A stretch of DNA of 64,000 nucleotides from Actinomycetaceae bacterium (GCA_030524055.1 JAUNHH010000007.1:62001-126000); one strand, 5' to 3'. Shown: positions 1-7,970, counted from the first letter of the stretch. Made by a program: numbers and translations. The notes: generated by a model from the sequence alone, not told the origin.

Positions 1-741
1 CAGAACCAGACCGAAATCTTCACCACCAGTGGTGTCTTCAAACTGGCCAATAATCTTGCCATTATCGAATTCGGCAGCCGACAAATACAGAGCGGTAGGC
101 AGGTCAACAACAATGGCCTCAACCTGACCATTCTTCAGGGCCTGCACCACGTCAACAGAGCCATTGAAGGTCAGTGCTTGCTTCGAGGGGGCAATCACCT
201 CGTCAACAACCTTCTTGCTGGTTGTACCCACCTGAACGCCAAATTGGGTGTCTTTAATCTGCGCTAAAGAGGTGGCCGAAGCAATTGGCTTATCAGCTGT
301 GGTGAGAACAGCCTGAGCGGTGGTGTAATAGGAAGAAGAGAAATCGACAGCTTGTTTACGCTCATCGGTAATGGCGAATTGCTGGAGATTGAAATCCCAG
401 TCTTTAGCGCCTGGAGCAATCGCCGCATCAAATGTGGTGCGCTTCCAGACAACATTTTCCTTCGAGAAACCGAGTTCTTCGGCGACCGCATAGGCTACGG
501 CAGCCTCGAAACCTTCGCCGGATGCTGGATCGTCATTCTCAACCCACGGGGAAAAGGCGGGCTCTCCTGTGGCAATAGTGAGTTTGCCGGGGGTAACAGT
601 GGCGAGCTGGCCTGATTGTGCGCCAGATGCTGCCGCATTGGACTGGGCGGGCGCAGAGCCACCAGCGCAGGCGGACAGGGCGAGGGCGGATGCTGCGGCG
701 GTGGCAGCAAGGGCGCGCAGTGAAACTGGACGACGGGTCAT
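1..741 (-). CDS. Amino-acid ABC transporter substrate-binding lipoprotein (C-terminus outside window)
   Basis: Extracellular solute receptor of an ABC importer, tethered to the membrane by lipid. The ATG at 739-741 opens a typical lipoprotein signal: MTRRP, a hydrophobic Ala/Leu stretch, then the lipobox LSAC with the lipidated Cys at about residue 25. A short linker with an SGAQSG motif follows, and then a bacterial extracellular solute-binding family 3 fold (LTIATGEPAFSPW near the mature N-terminus, then a DFNLQQFAITDERKQAVDF-type segment). The reading frame is open to base 1, so at least 247 residues are present and the C-terminus and any permease genes lie left of the window. The signal-peptide DNA carries a degenerate copy of the CGAGGGCGG repeat. 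Class is clear; the substrate (polar amino acid) is inferred. Confidence 0.88.
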   Translation of the reverse strand, partial: MTRRPVSLRALAATAAASALALSACAGGSAPAQSNAAASGAQSGQLATVTPGKLTIATGEPAFSPWVENDDPASGEGFEAAVAYAVAEELGFSKENVVWKRTTFDAAIAPGAKDWDFNLQQFAITDERKQAVDFSSSYYTTAQAVLTTADKPIASATSLAQIKDTQFGVQVGTTSKKVVDEVIAPSKQALTFNGSVDVVQALKNGQVEAIVVDLPTALYLSAAEFDNGKIIGQFEDTTGGEDFGLVL

Positions 742-893
742 GGGATCTCCCGAGGGTTGAGCCAAGCGGTTCATGTGGCGGACAAAAGTTCACCAAGGTG
801 AAGCCTAATCGGCCTTTGGCGCAGTTCCTAGCCACGTCCGATGGTGAAGATCATGTGACAGGGCGGGTGAGGCTGGGTGCGGGGCCACTATTT

Positions 894-1349
894 CTACTGT
901 TCTAGCAGTTGCCAGTCCTCCCAGGTGAATTCTGGCGAGACAATACACGTGGCCAATGCCACCCCATTTCGGGCAAAAGTGCGCTGCCAGGAACCTGCAG
1001 GAATAAGGAATTGTGGGGCCGGGGCCGTGGTGCCGCCACGAAGGATAACGGGGTTGGAATCCGGTGTTGGGGCAGGGCCGGTGCCTCCGCGGTGGATTTC
1101 CAGGTCACCTGGGCCATGCCACAGCCACAGTTCATCAGAATGAACCAGGTGCCAATGGGCTTCTTGATCGGTGTCAAGAAGGAAAATAATGGCACTCGCT
1201 GTGGCGCGCGGGCCGCGTTCGGTGGTGACTGGGGTTGGCGCCGTCCACGTGCGGCGATACCAACCGCCTTCCGGGTGGGGGTCCAGGCCTAGGCGCTCAA
1301 TAATGGCGGCAGCCTGCGGGGAAGGGACTGGGGTATCAGGCCTGGTCAT
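894..1349 (-). CDS. Cupin superfamily protein, DUF985
   Basis: A 151-residue single-domain protein of the DUF985 cupin group (length normal for the family). Family signatures are visible: HPEGGWYRRTW near residue 25, then SAIIFLL, HWHLVHSDELWLWHGPG in the middle (metal-binding cupin-like His residues) and FARNGVALATCIVSPEF near the C-terminus. No signal peptide or membrane segment. Family members are small beta-barrel proteins with no established substrate, so no reaction is assigned. It stands alone on the minus strand, 152 bp downstream of the lipoprotein start and 80 bp from the HTH gene on its other side, so it is probably monocistronic. Confidence 0.85.
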   Translation of the reverse strand: MTRPDTPVPSPQAAAIIERLGLDPHPEGGWYRRTWTAPTPVTTERGPRATASAIIFLLDTDQEAHWHLVHSDELWLWHGPGDLEIHRGGTGPAPTPDSNPVILRGGTTAPAPQFLIPAGSWQRTFARNGVALATCIVSPEFTWEDWQLLEQ

Positions 1350-1429
1350 CGGTGTCCTTCAGTAGGGGAATGTAGTGTGACGAGGGCGGAGCGGCGGCTA
1401 ATTCGGAGATTTCAGGTTATTGCTCACGA

Positions 1430-2089
1430 TCAGTCCTTCAAGCGGATTGATCGAAGGCCGTTGCCTGCCTCAAAGAGCTCAAAGTCTGACCGGTATCGTT
1501 CGCGCCAGTCAGGCTCGAACTCTGACAGCAGAGCTTCGGGGTCTACATGACCACTTGCAAACTCGAAGATAAGATCAACGCGCTGAGCTGCGTAGAGAAT
1601 AATAGGCGTGACCGGAGCAGGTGGAGATAAAGGCATCTCAAACCAGGAAGCCACCTCGTCAACCATGTAATGCTTCGCGACCAGATCGCATGCGGCAAGC
1701 AAACTGGCAATCCGCATTCGGTTAGCCCCCGATGCCTTCTCGCCTTTCCGCCACTTCTGCACTGCTGGAACACTAACATTGAGCATCCGGGCGATATCGC
1801 GCCATGCAAATCCAAGATCAGCAAGTTCCGCAAGCATTGATGTCACGCTGGACTTTGCGCGCTTACTTGCTGCTCTGCGCCATTCTTCCTCGTGACTGTG
1901 CTTATGAAGCTCATCAACATCGTTATGGCGAGCGCGGGCGACACTCCGTCTTTCGCTGACCTGTGTAGTCAAACCTGAACGAGCTTGTTGTGCCTCACTC
2001 AGATTCTGAACCAAGGCGGAATTAGCTGCTGTGGCAAGTGATTCCAGTGCTAAGCCAACAGCGGCATTGCGCACTTGAGCATCACTCAT
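1430..2089 (-). CDS. Helix-turn-helix protein of unknown function
   Basis: 219 residues. The centre holds a clear DNA-binding helix-turn-helix (about residues 92-118, WRDIARMLNVSVPAVQKWRKG), as in XRE-like or antitoxin proteins. The first 80 residues are charged and probably helical (SEAQQARSGL, HNDVDELHKHSHEEEWRR). The C-terminal third (WFEMPLSPPAPVTPI, then LIFEFASGHVDPEALLSEFEPDWRERY) resembles the end domain of Xre/MbcA/ParS-type antitoxins, but I cannot confirm this and see no RES-type toxin beside it. The next gene upstream is a HepT/MntA toxin-antitoxin pair, so this may be part of a small defence or addiction cluster. Start ATG at 2089; no strong ribosome site is visible. Confidence 0.6.
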   Translation of the reverse strand: MSDAQVRNAAVGLALESLATAANSALVQNLSEAQQARSGLTTQVSERRSVARARHNDVDELHKHSHEEEWRRAASKRAKSSVTSMLAELADLGFAWRDIARMLNVSVPAVQKWRKGEKASGANRMRIASLLAACDLVAKHYMVDEVASWFEMPLSPPAPVTPIILYAAQRVDLIFEFASGHVDPEALLSEFEPDWRERYRSDFELFEAGNGLRSIRLKD

Positions 2090-2213
2090 TTCCCCAGTGC
2101 TCCCTCACCCGCCTCATGATACCTATAGTGAAACCAAAACGACAACTACTATGTTGTCTTCGATATGTAAGCATGAGCACTCAAAGACGCGCGCCATTCG
2201 CCTAGGTTTCTGT

Positions 2214-2272
2214 GCAAGGGGCATGACTGTCACCGGGTGTCGGGTATATCTGTGGTCGCGCCCCGTCCTCGT
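2214..2272. repeat. 59-bp direct repeat, left copy, flanking the HepT/MntA cassette
   Basis: Starts GCAAGGGGCATGACTGTCAC and ends in GCGCCCCGTCCTCGT. The same 59-bp block recurs at 2926-2984 in the same orientation with four transitions (55 of 59 identical). The two copies bracket exactly the hepT and mntA genes. The right end of the block is a copy of the abundant CCCCGCCCTCG motif, here with one mismatch (CCCCGTCCTCG). Confidence 0.9.
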
Positions 2273-2276
2273 GCCA

Positions 2277-2642
2277 CTAAAGATCTCTCACTGTGTCCAT
2301 AAGCAATGCATCAAGGTCCTGGACTAGAACTGGCAAATGTTCCTTTGCTGTCGTAACGAGTATGTCAAGATCGAGTGACCAGTAACCGTGGACAACGCGG
2401 TTACGTGTGTCGATTGAGTTCCGCCACGGGATTTCTGGATGTGCTCTTTTGAAGTTCGCAGATACTTTGCTGGCGGCCTCTCCTAGAACAGTGAAATTCC
2501 ACTTCAGTGCATCAATCCGCAGTACATCATTTGGTAGTTCTTGAGGCGTTGATGATGCGACAATTTCGAGGATTCGGCAGCATGCGTCACGCATTTCAGT
2601 GAGGAAAAGTATGTCAGAGCGTTGCATAGAGAGGACGCGCAT
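2277..2642 (-). CDS. hepT: HepT-like HEPN RNase toxin (DUF86)
   Basis: 121-residue HEPN protein of the DUF86/HepT family. The catalytic motif RX4HXY is complete: R80, H85, Y87 in TRNRVVHGYW. HepT toxins are dimeric RNases that cleave RNA; in the type VII toxin-antitoxin system the partner nucleotidyltransferase MntA adds AMP units to the Tyr of this motif and so silences it. The frame overlaps the end of mntA by 29 bases from the ATG at 2642; a second ATG at 2627 (MQRSDILFL) would leave a 14-base overlap and matches the usual family N-terminus. The pair lies between 59-bp direct repeats, which suggests that it arrived, or can leave, as a cassette. Confidence 0.85.
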   Translation of the reverse strand: MRVLSMQRSDILFLTEMRDACCRILEIVASSTPQELPNDVLRIDALKWNFTVLGEAASKVSANFKRAHPEIPWRNSIDTRNRVVHGYWSLDLDILVTTAKEHLPVLVQDLDALLMDTVRDL

Positions 2643-2910
2643 CCTTCAGGACTTGGTGGCGAATAAGTGGATGCAATGCCTGACGGGAGACAAGATCGAC
2701 AGGCCGGTTAAAGATCCTGGCAAGTTCGTCAGAGAGATCTGTAATCTCCCAGCCAAGGTGTTGACCCGGCGCGAGTTCGTAGAGAAGGTCAATATCGCTA
2801 TCAACACGGTGGTCCCCGCGCGCAACAGAACCAAAAATATCCAAGCGCCCGATTCCGTAGCGGGCGCACACCTCCGCAATAGCGTCTAGGTTCACGTCAA
2901 TTGCAGGCAT
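2614..2910 (-). CDS. mntA: MntA-like minimal nucleotidyltransferase antitoxin
   Basis: 98-residue MNT-fold nucleotidyltransferase, first gene of the two-gene unit. The active-site motif GSX10DXD is exact: G27 S28 then D39 I40 D41 (IFGSVARGD, DSDIDLL). Known family function: AMPylation of the HepT partner to neutralise its RNase activity. Size is normal for MntA. The ATG at 2910 follows an unremarkable leader. Translational coupling with hepT is implied by the overlap. All catalytic residues of both partners are intact, so the module looks functional. Confidence 0.86.
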   Translation of the reverse strand: MPAIDVNLDAIAEVCARYGIGRLDIFGSVARGDHRVDSDIDLLYELAPGQHLGWEITDLSDELARIFNRPVDLVSRQALHPLIRHQVLKDARPLYATL

Positions 2911-2925
2911 AGCAACAGTCTATGC

Positions 2926-2984
2926 GCAAGGGGCATGACTGTCACCGAGTGTTGGGTATATCTGCGGTCGCGCCCCGCCCTCGT
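2926..2984. repeat. 59-bp direct repeat, right copy, flanking the HepT/MntA cassette
   Basis: Second copy of the block at 2214-2272. It begins 16 bases upstream of the mntA start codon, so it also forms the promoter region of the cassette. It ends with an exact CCCCGCCCTCG (2973-2983) followed by TTAAT, the usual right-hand extension of that motif. Confidence 0.9.
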
Positions 2985-3044
2985 TAATGGAAAAAGATGA
3001 GGGCTGGGACTGCCGATGGCAAGCGGAAATAGCGCGGGCGGACC

Positions 3045-4469
3045 TTAGGCGTTCCAGCGGGTCTGGCCTTCAATAATCGTGGCGACCTGGCGGCTAGCCC
3101 CGTTGCGTACTACCTCGTCAATGGTGCCAATAATGTCAGTCACCGGCACGTCAATAGCGACCATATCGGCTAACGCTCCTGACTGTAGTTGCCCCACGCG
3201 CTCAGGACCGGTACCCAGCCCAAGGGCAATCGCCCCGCCAAGAGTGGCAGCATGCAGGAGGCGACGCGACAAATCCTGGTCGTCATAACCCTGACGGCGC
3301 GCCAACTCCCACAGGACGGCCACATCCTCCAACACATCCAAACTTGGAGACGACGCCAGAGAATCTGTGCCCACTGCAATCTGATTGCCCTCACGCAAAT
3401 AGGCGGCCACTGGCGGCTCATCAAGACCAATCACCGCATTTGACCGCGGACACAAAGCCACAGCCGTGGAACGCGCCCGTAGGCGACGGCGATCATCAGC
3501 AGTCATATACACGCCATGGGCAATATGACAATCCGGCCCTAAAACCCCTAATTGATCAACGAATTCCGTCGCAGAAAAACCAACCCCCGCATTACGCATA
3601 GCAGTAAAAGAATGCGTCGTCCCAGTGCGCCATAATTCCGCTAAATCGCCGCCCCATTCTAAATCCTCCCAGCGAGCCTCCATTTGTGCTTCTCCAAGGT
3701 GAATATGAAGGCGCAAACCGCGGCGGCGAGCCAAATCTGGGACCTCTAAAAGAGGAGCAACTTCCAAAGAATAGGGCGCATGTGGGGAAATGCCAACAGC
3801 TGGGGGAGTAGGCATGGCATCTAATGCGGCGGCCACCTGAGCCGCGCCATTAGACCCCCATTCCTCATTAGAAAAACCCATGACTTCCCAATAGGCAACG
3901 CCATGCATTCCGGCATCGTGGAGGGCGCTGGCCGCTTCCGGGTCAGTGACCACATCAGCGGCAGTGGTGGTGCCAAAGCGCAGCGACTGGGCAGCGCCAT
4001 CGGCAGCAGCAGAAGCAAAGTCGAGGCCGCCCGCGTCGTAGACCACGTCAAAAGCGCGCATCCACTGCTCAAAACCGGAGTATTGACGCTGCCCCACCTG
4101 GTGCATTCCCGTGTACTGGAGGTGAGTGTGGGCATTGACGAGGCCTGGCATCACAACGCCATCAATGTGGGTTTCCGTGGCGGTAATACCGCGTTCAGCT
4201 AGAGTCGCCAGCACCCAATCGCGCGAGCCCACATGCTCAATCCGACCATCACGCACAGCAATTGCACCTCCGAGAACTGAAGGCGCAGTAATAGGAATCA
4301 CCAGGTCAGCAGACCATATGTGCATGGGGGAAGGATCGGCGGAGGCGCTGGGCAGGTCAGTTGGGGCGGAGGAAGTGGAAGGCGAACCGGTGGTCACGAA
4401 GGGACTTTCTAGGTGGGTTGGTGGGGTAAATAGTGAGGGCATATGGACGAGGGCGGGGCGCCGATTCAT
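3045..4469 (-). CDS. Amidohydrolase, probable 5-methylthioadenosine / S-adenosylhomocysteine deaminase
   Basis: 474-residue metal-dependent deaminase of the amidohydrolase superfamily, cytosine/MTA/SAH-deaminase branch. The zinc site is complete: HTH (H114, H116 in NAHTHLQY), H257 with E260 (HIHLGE), a histidine in CHIAHGVY (H314/H317) and D368 (VGTDSLAS). Family enzymes hydrolyse adenine-ring amino groups, turning SAH into S-inosylhomocysteine or MTA into methylthioinosine, in the cytosol. The neighbour 41 bases upstream is an SAH-hydrolase homologue, which favours SAH as substrate. The first 48 residues are Pro/Ser-rich with no counterpart in the family and include a copy of the dispersed 11-mer; the ATG at 4325 (MHIWSADLVIP) is a plausible true start. 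Exact substrate is inferred. Confidence 0.75.
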   Translation of the reverse strand: MNRRPALVHMPSLFTPPTHLESPFVTTGSPSTSSAPTDLPSASADPSPMHIWSADLVIPITAPSVLGGAIAVRDGRIEHVGSRDWVLATLAERGITATETHIDGVVMPGLVNAHTHLQYTGMHQVGQRQYSGFEQWMRAFDVVYDAGGLDFASAAADGAAQSLRFGTTTAADVVTDPEAASALHDAGMHGVAYWEVMGFSNEEWGSNGAAQVAAALDAMPTPPAVGISPHAPYSLEVAPLLEVPDLARRRGLRLHIHLGEAQMEARWEDLEWGGDLAELWRTGTTHSFTAMRNAGVGFSATEFVDQLGVLGPDCHIAHGVYMTADDRRRLRARSTAVALCPRSNAVIGLDEPPVAAYLREGNQIAVGTDSLASSPSLDVLEDVAVLWELARRQGYDDQDLSRRLLHAATLGGAIALGLGTGPERVGQLQSGALADMVAIDVPVTDIIGTIDEVVRNGASRQVATIIEGQTRWNA

Positions 4470-4510
4470 GGCATGGCCCGCGAACGAGCCGCGAGCGCCT
4501 TAACTGTAAA

Positions 4511-6235
4511 TCACTGCACCTCATTCCAAATAGTCAGCGCTGCCGCAGCCACTGCATTATCAGCTTCTACGGGAAGAGGGTGAAGGCCTGGCGGGAGCGG
4601 GTGTGGAGTGGGGGAGGCGGTAAGTAAATAGCGCAGCGCCGCCACTTGCACAGCAAAAGACAAATCCATGATTTCAATGGGATTACCTTCTCCAGCTGTG
4701 CAATTCAGGCATTCGCCTCGATCAAGAATGGTGAGGCGGCGTGCTGTGTTTGCGTGGGTCTTGTCAGGCGCCGATGCGGCAAGAGGAGCCCCGCCCTCGT
4801 CACGAGGAAAAACAGCGGTAGGGATCCATAAATGCTCAACAGCCCTGCGCGGGTCTTCTTCCCAGGTGGCGCCTGCGGCTACGGCGTCGGCCCACGCGAC
4901 TTCGCCATCAACGCCGCCAATGACGAAAATAACGGCGCCATCGCGGGCTGCCTGGAGGACTTCCAGCGAGATGGTGTCAGCCACGCCCGTTGCTGAGACA
5001 ATCCAGTCAGCGCTGGCTGCCAGTTCCGTCAATTCGCCAATTGTGCACCCATCCATCTGGGCTTGAAGTGCGCGAACGGGGTCGAGTTCGGCGACTGCAC
5101 TATCGGCGCCCAGGGCTCGGACCAGGCGGGCAAAACCGCGACCCACATCGCCATACCCGGCCACAACAACGCGCTTGCCGCGCAGGTCTACCCCGCGCCC
5201 ATCCGGATCCAGCAGGTCCAACGTTGTGAAAAGGCAGGACTGCCCCGTCCCATAGGCGTTGTCAAAAAGGGTCTTTGACCTCGCGTCATTGCTGGCCACC
5301 ACTGGGATGCGCAGATCTGCCTCCATTGTGCGTAAAGGCCGCAGGCCAGAGGTGGTTTCCTCTGCGGCGCCAATCATGGTGGCGAGAGCTGTGGGGGCGA
5401 GGTCCGCCTGGTGGGCGCGGCGAATCAAATGCGACCCGTCATCGAGGAGAATCTGCTGGGATCGGGCCAGGAAATCCTGGGCGAGCTGGGCTTCCTCCTC
5501 GCGGGTGGCATGCGGGTCAGCGAAGACGGCCAGCCCTTGGGTGCGCAACTCGTCGGCCACATCGGCGCGGACCTCATTGGCATGCCCGAAAACGCTGACA
5601 TCGGCGCCAGCCTCGGCCAAAAGCAGGGCGAGGACAGCCGTTTTTGGCTCTAATACAAGGGAAAGCCCTATACGCAGGTCCTGCAGTGAGGGTGCGGCCG
5701 ACTTCAGGTCAGCCACCGCGCGGCTAGTGACAGGCATATGGGTGCGCGCCCAGGCAATGCGCTCGCGGGCAGGGGCGGCGTCAGCGGCGTAAGGGTCCGT
5801 GAGGGGCGTGCCATTAGCGGTAGTCACGGCAATGGGGCTGGTGTTATAGACGTGAACAGTGGCGAGGGCGGGGCGCGGACCTGCACAGGGGGCGGGTGCG
5901 GTGTCGCTGGTGCGCTGTGCGCCGGGTAGCGCTGGTGGCGGCGCTGCCGGTGGTGCTGGTGGCGGCGCTGCTGGTGGTGCCAGCTGCGCGCCATCTAGGT
6001 GAAACACTGCCTGGATGGGGGTGCCTGGCGGGATGTCGTGCGCCGAGGTATAGGGGCGCCCGCCCAGGCCACGCAGGAGCGCGGCGAGCTGCGCGGCTAC
6101 CTCTGTCATGCCCGCAGTGTGCGGCGACGAGGTGGCTTCGCCCTCGTCAATAAGAAAAGTGCGACCGCAGATCAGCAGATTTGTGGCGGCGGCGAAGCGA
6201 CGGAGGAGGACCTGGGCGTGCAGGTGAGAGTTCAC
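4511..6235 (-). CDS. S-adenosylhomocysteine / S-inosylhomocysteine hydrolase family protein with N-terminal extension
   Basis: 574 residues against the usual 400-490. Residues about 150-574 form an AdoHcyase domain: DDGSH at 265, EETTSG at 292-297, the catalytic pair K321 and D325 in SKTLFDNAYGTGQS, and the NAD-binding loop VVAGYGDVGRG around 357-367. The KxLFDNxYGTGQS form is the archaeal/Thermotoga type. The reaction splits SAH (or, in archaeal enzymes, S-inosylhomocysteine) to homocysteine and nucleoside. Residues 1-150 are unusual: a small FLIDEGEAT segment, a tandem Ala-Pro stretch (residues 86-105) and little predicted structure. This DNA contains two exact copies of the dispersed 11-mer. 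With the deaminase gene downstream it probably forms a two-gene operon for SAH disposal. Confidence 0.82.
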   Translation of the reverse strand: MNSHLHAQVLLRRFAAATNLLICGRTFLIDEGEATSSPHTAGMTEVAAQLAALLRGLGGRPYTSAHDIPPGTPIQAVFHLDGAQLAPPAAPPPAPPAAPPPALPGAQRTSDTAPAPCAGPRPALATVHVYNTSPIAVTTANGTPLTDPYAADAAPARERIAWARTHMPVTSRAVADLKSAAPSLQDLRIGLSLVLEPKTAVLALLLAEAGADVSVFGHANEVRADVADELRTQGLAVFADPHATREEEAQLAQDFLARSQQILLDDGSHLIRRAHQADLAPTALATMIGAAEETTSGLRPLRTMEADLRIPVVASNDARSKTLFDNAYGTGQSCLFTTLDLLDPDGRGVDLRGKRVVVAGYGDVGRGFARLVRALGADSAVAELDPVRALQAQMDGCTIGELTELAASADWIVSATGVADTISLEVLQAARDGAVIFVIGGVDGEVAWADAVAAGATWEEDPRRAVEHLWIPTAVFPRDEGGAPLAASAPDKTHANTARRLTILDRGECLNCTAGEGNPIEIMDLSFAVQVAALRYLLTASPTPHPLPPGLHPLPVEADNAVAAAALTIWNEVQ

Positions 6236-6267
6236 CCCGCGACGCTACCACGGGAGCGGGCCGCGAG

Positions 6268-6348
6268 AAGTTATGTAGGCGAAACTGACATATGGAAGCG
6301 AAAAATGCCGGATAGCGCCTACACAACTCAGAATCGCCTCCACAACTT
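6268..6348. repeat. 81-bp palindromic element, copy 1 (AGTTATGTAGGCG family)
   Basis: Terminal inverted repeats are AAGTTATGTAGGCG at 6268-6281 and CGCCTCCACAACTT at 6335-6348. Each arm holds two units 19 bp apart: TATGTAGGCG at 6272 and TATGGAAGCG at 6291 on the left, CGCCT at 6316 and 6335 on the right. A second 81-bp copy is at 7971-8051 (about 71 of 81 identical). It fills the gap upstream of the SAH-hydrolase homologue, so it may sit in its leader or promoter. Confidence 0.88.
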
Positions 6349-6386
6349 CCCAGCGCGACAGTGACTATGCGCGGGATGCGCCGGCC

Positions 6387-6468
6387 AAGTTATGTCAGCG
6401 TTGGGAAGATATGTAAGAGCCGGGGAGGTTCCCAACGCCTACTTATGTTCCCAACGCCTACGTATGTT
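6387..6468. repeat. Palindromic element of 19-bp units (TATGTNNGCGTTGGGAA type)
   Basis: Related to the element just before it. Left half-array: TATGT at 6391 and 6410, 19 bp apart, the first followed by CAGCGTTGGGAA. Right half-array: CCAACGCCTA at 6432 and 6451, again 19 bp apart and inverted. A close relative lies at 58909-58985. Together with 6268-6348 it occupies the whole 260-bp gap between two minus-strand genes. Confidence 0.85.
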
Positions 6469-6495
6469 GAGAGTTCTGTGGTGCGCTGTGGATTG

Positions 6496-7233
6496 CTAGC
6501 GCCCAGTAGTGTGAAGCCAGTGCTCGAAGGTGGGGCCGACGACTTCCGTTCCCGGATCGGGCAGGAGGCCGCCATTGCGGAATGCTTTCCCATATCCGGT
6601 GGGCAACACAATGGGGGTGGGGATTAATCCACGAGGGCGGGGGCTGCGCCTAGCCAGATCCAACAGGGTCAATTCCTGCGGGCCGGCCACATCAATACGG
6701 TCTTCACGGCGCACGCCTGCTGCGCACTCGGCGAGAACCTGGGCGGCGGCGCTGAGAGCTAATGGCTGAATACGCATAGAGGGGACCAGACCAAAAGGGC
6801 CGATGTGATTTCTTTGCATGACTTGCACGCCGAACTCGAACCACTGGGTGGTGCGCACAATCGATAGGCGGCGGCTACTGGCTTTTGCGGTGTTTTCTTG
6901 CGCGATTTTCCCGGTGTAATAGCCATAGTCTCGGACTTTCGGGCGGTCACATCCGACAATGGAGAGTTGAATATGGAGGGCGTCATAGTGGTTGGCAGCG
7001 GTGGAGACGCAGGTGGCAGATTGGGTGAAAAACTCGGTGGCAGTGCGGGCGTTGATGGTATTTATTCCGGTGGCTTCGATAAAAACATCGGCTGGGCCCA
7101 GGGTGGTCGGGTCATCACGAGTGAGGTCGAAACCGGTGGAGCGTGAGGCCAGGCGCGCATTGAGTCCAAGGCGGGTGCAGGCTGCGGTAATGGCGGCGCC
7201 GGATGCTCCGCCACCAAGAATAACGACGTCCAT
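6496..7233 (-). CDS. NAD(P)-binding NmrA/SDR-like oxidoreductase
   Basis: 245-residue Rossmann protein. The N-terminal dinucleotide loop is visible as VVILGGGASGAAI (residues 3-15), followed by an atypical SDR/NmrA pattern: PADVFIEATGIN, then an RTTQWFEFG segment as in NmrA-like proteins, and a C-terminal IDVAGPQELTLLDLA typical of NAD(P)H-binding/NmrA sugar-epimerase-like members. Substrate unknown. It is divergent from a TetR gene (7372, plus strand), and the gap carries a 9-bp-arm palindrome, so it is the probable target of that regulator. Residues GLIPTPIVL coincide with an exact copy of the dispersed 11-mer. Start ATG 7233; AGGAGCACACA upstream supports it. Confidence 0.72.
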   Translation of the reverse strand: MDVVILGGGASGAAITAACTRLGLNARLASRSTGFDLTRDDPTTLGPADVFIEATGINTINARTATEFFTQSATCVSTAANHYDALHIQLSIVGCDRPKVRDYGYYTGKIAQENTAKASSRRLSIVRTTQWFEFGVQVMQRNHIGPFGLVPSMRIQPLALSAAAQVLAECAAGVRREDRIDVAGPQELTLLDLARRSPRPRGLIPTPIVLPTGYGKAFRNGGLLPDPGTEVVGPTFEHWLHTTGR

Positions 7234-7262
7234 TGTGTGCTCCTTGTCCTCTTGATTGTGTG

Positions 7263-7284
7263 ACCCTCTACGAATGTAGAGGGT
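7263..7284. promoter_or_regulatory. Palindromic operator between the oxidoreductase and its TetR regulator
   Basis: ACCCTCTAC, spacer GAAT, GTAGAGGGT: perfect 9-bp arms at 7263-7271 and 7276-7284. A weaker partner, CTAT-ACG-ATAG followed by TAGAG, lies at 7292-7307. The site is 30 bp upstream of the oxidoreductase start and about 90 bp upstream of the TetR gene, the usual place for a TetR operator controlling both directions. Confidence 0.75.
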
Positions 7285-7371
7285 GTGAGAACTATACGAT
7301 AGTAGAGCTCGCTGTGAAAGGGTGGGTGCGACATACTGGGTGTCACTCAGGGCGCAATAAAGGGAGGACTT

Positions 7372-7923
7372 ATGGATCGGCGAGCGGATATTGCCCGCGC
7401 AGGAATCCGCCTAATTGCTGCTGGTGGCACGCACGCGCTGACACATAGGCAGGTCGATAGGGAGGCAGGCCTGCCTGCTGGATCCACCTCCTACTATGCG
7501 CGGACTCGCCGCGACCTGGTGCGTTTAGTGTGCGAGCAGCTCTCCCTTGATGGCATGGACGAGGCCGGGGCACAGGTTATTCCGCAGCACCTGAGTGTTG
7601 AGAAAGCCACCGATATGGTGGTGGCACTGATGGAAACAATGGCGGGCCGGCGCGAAGCTCAGGCTGCTCGGTTTGCTTTGATGTTCGAGGTGCGTGACGA
7701 CCCTGAACTGCGGGCGCAGTTAACCTCAGGTGCTCAGGTTCGCTTAGATTTAGAGGCGTTGGCTTGTGATCTTTTGCAGGCAATAGGGGTACGGGATGCT
7801 GATAGGGCAGCGCCAACTTTTGTCGCCACCATGGATGCGCTGCTGATGTATCAGGCTGTTGAAGCCGCACCTATTGATATGCGCGACGCAGTGCACGCCT
7901 ACCTCAAAGGCCTGTGTGACTAG
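7372..7923 (+). CDS. TetR family transcriptional regulator
   Basis: 183-residue repressor. Residues 5-50 are the TetR HTH (ADIARAGIRLIAAGG, then HRQVDREAGLPAGSTSYYARTR), followed by an all-helical ligand domain. The HTH contains S-T-S-Y-Y at the recognition helix end, standard for the family. The ATG at 7372 has a good ribosome site (GGGAGGA, 5 bases upstream). It is divergent from the oxidoreductase gene, with a palindromic operator between them, and very likely represses both itself and that gene. Ligand unknown. It is convergent with a second TetR gene; an 81-bp palindromic repeat separates them. Confidence 0.88.
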   Translation: MDRRADIARAGIRLIAAGGTHALTHRQVDREAGLPAGSTSYYARTRRDLVRLVCEQLSLDGMDEAGAQVIPQHLSVEKATDMVVALMETMAGRREAQAARFALMFEVRDDPELRAQLTSGAQVRLDLEALACDLLQAIGVRDADRAAPTFVATMDALLMYQAVEAAPIDMRDAVHAYLKGLCD

Positions 7924-7970
7924 CGTGGTGTGGATTGGTGATTAATGTGCGATGTGATGACGGCGTCCAC

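Noticed and set aside
5259..5792. 177-codon plus-strand frame opposite the SAH-hydrolase homologue
   Set aside because: Antisense shadow with biased Arg/Ser composition.
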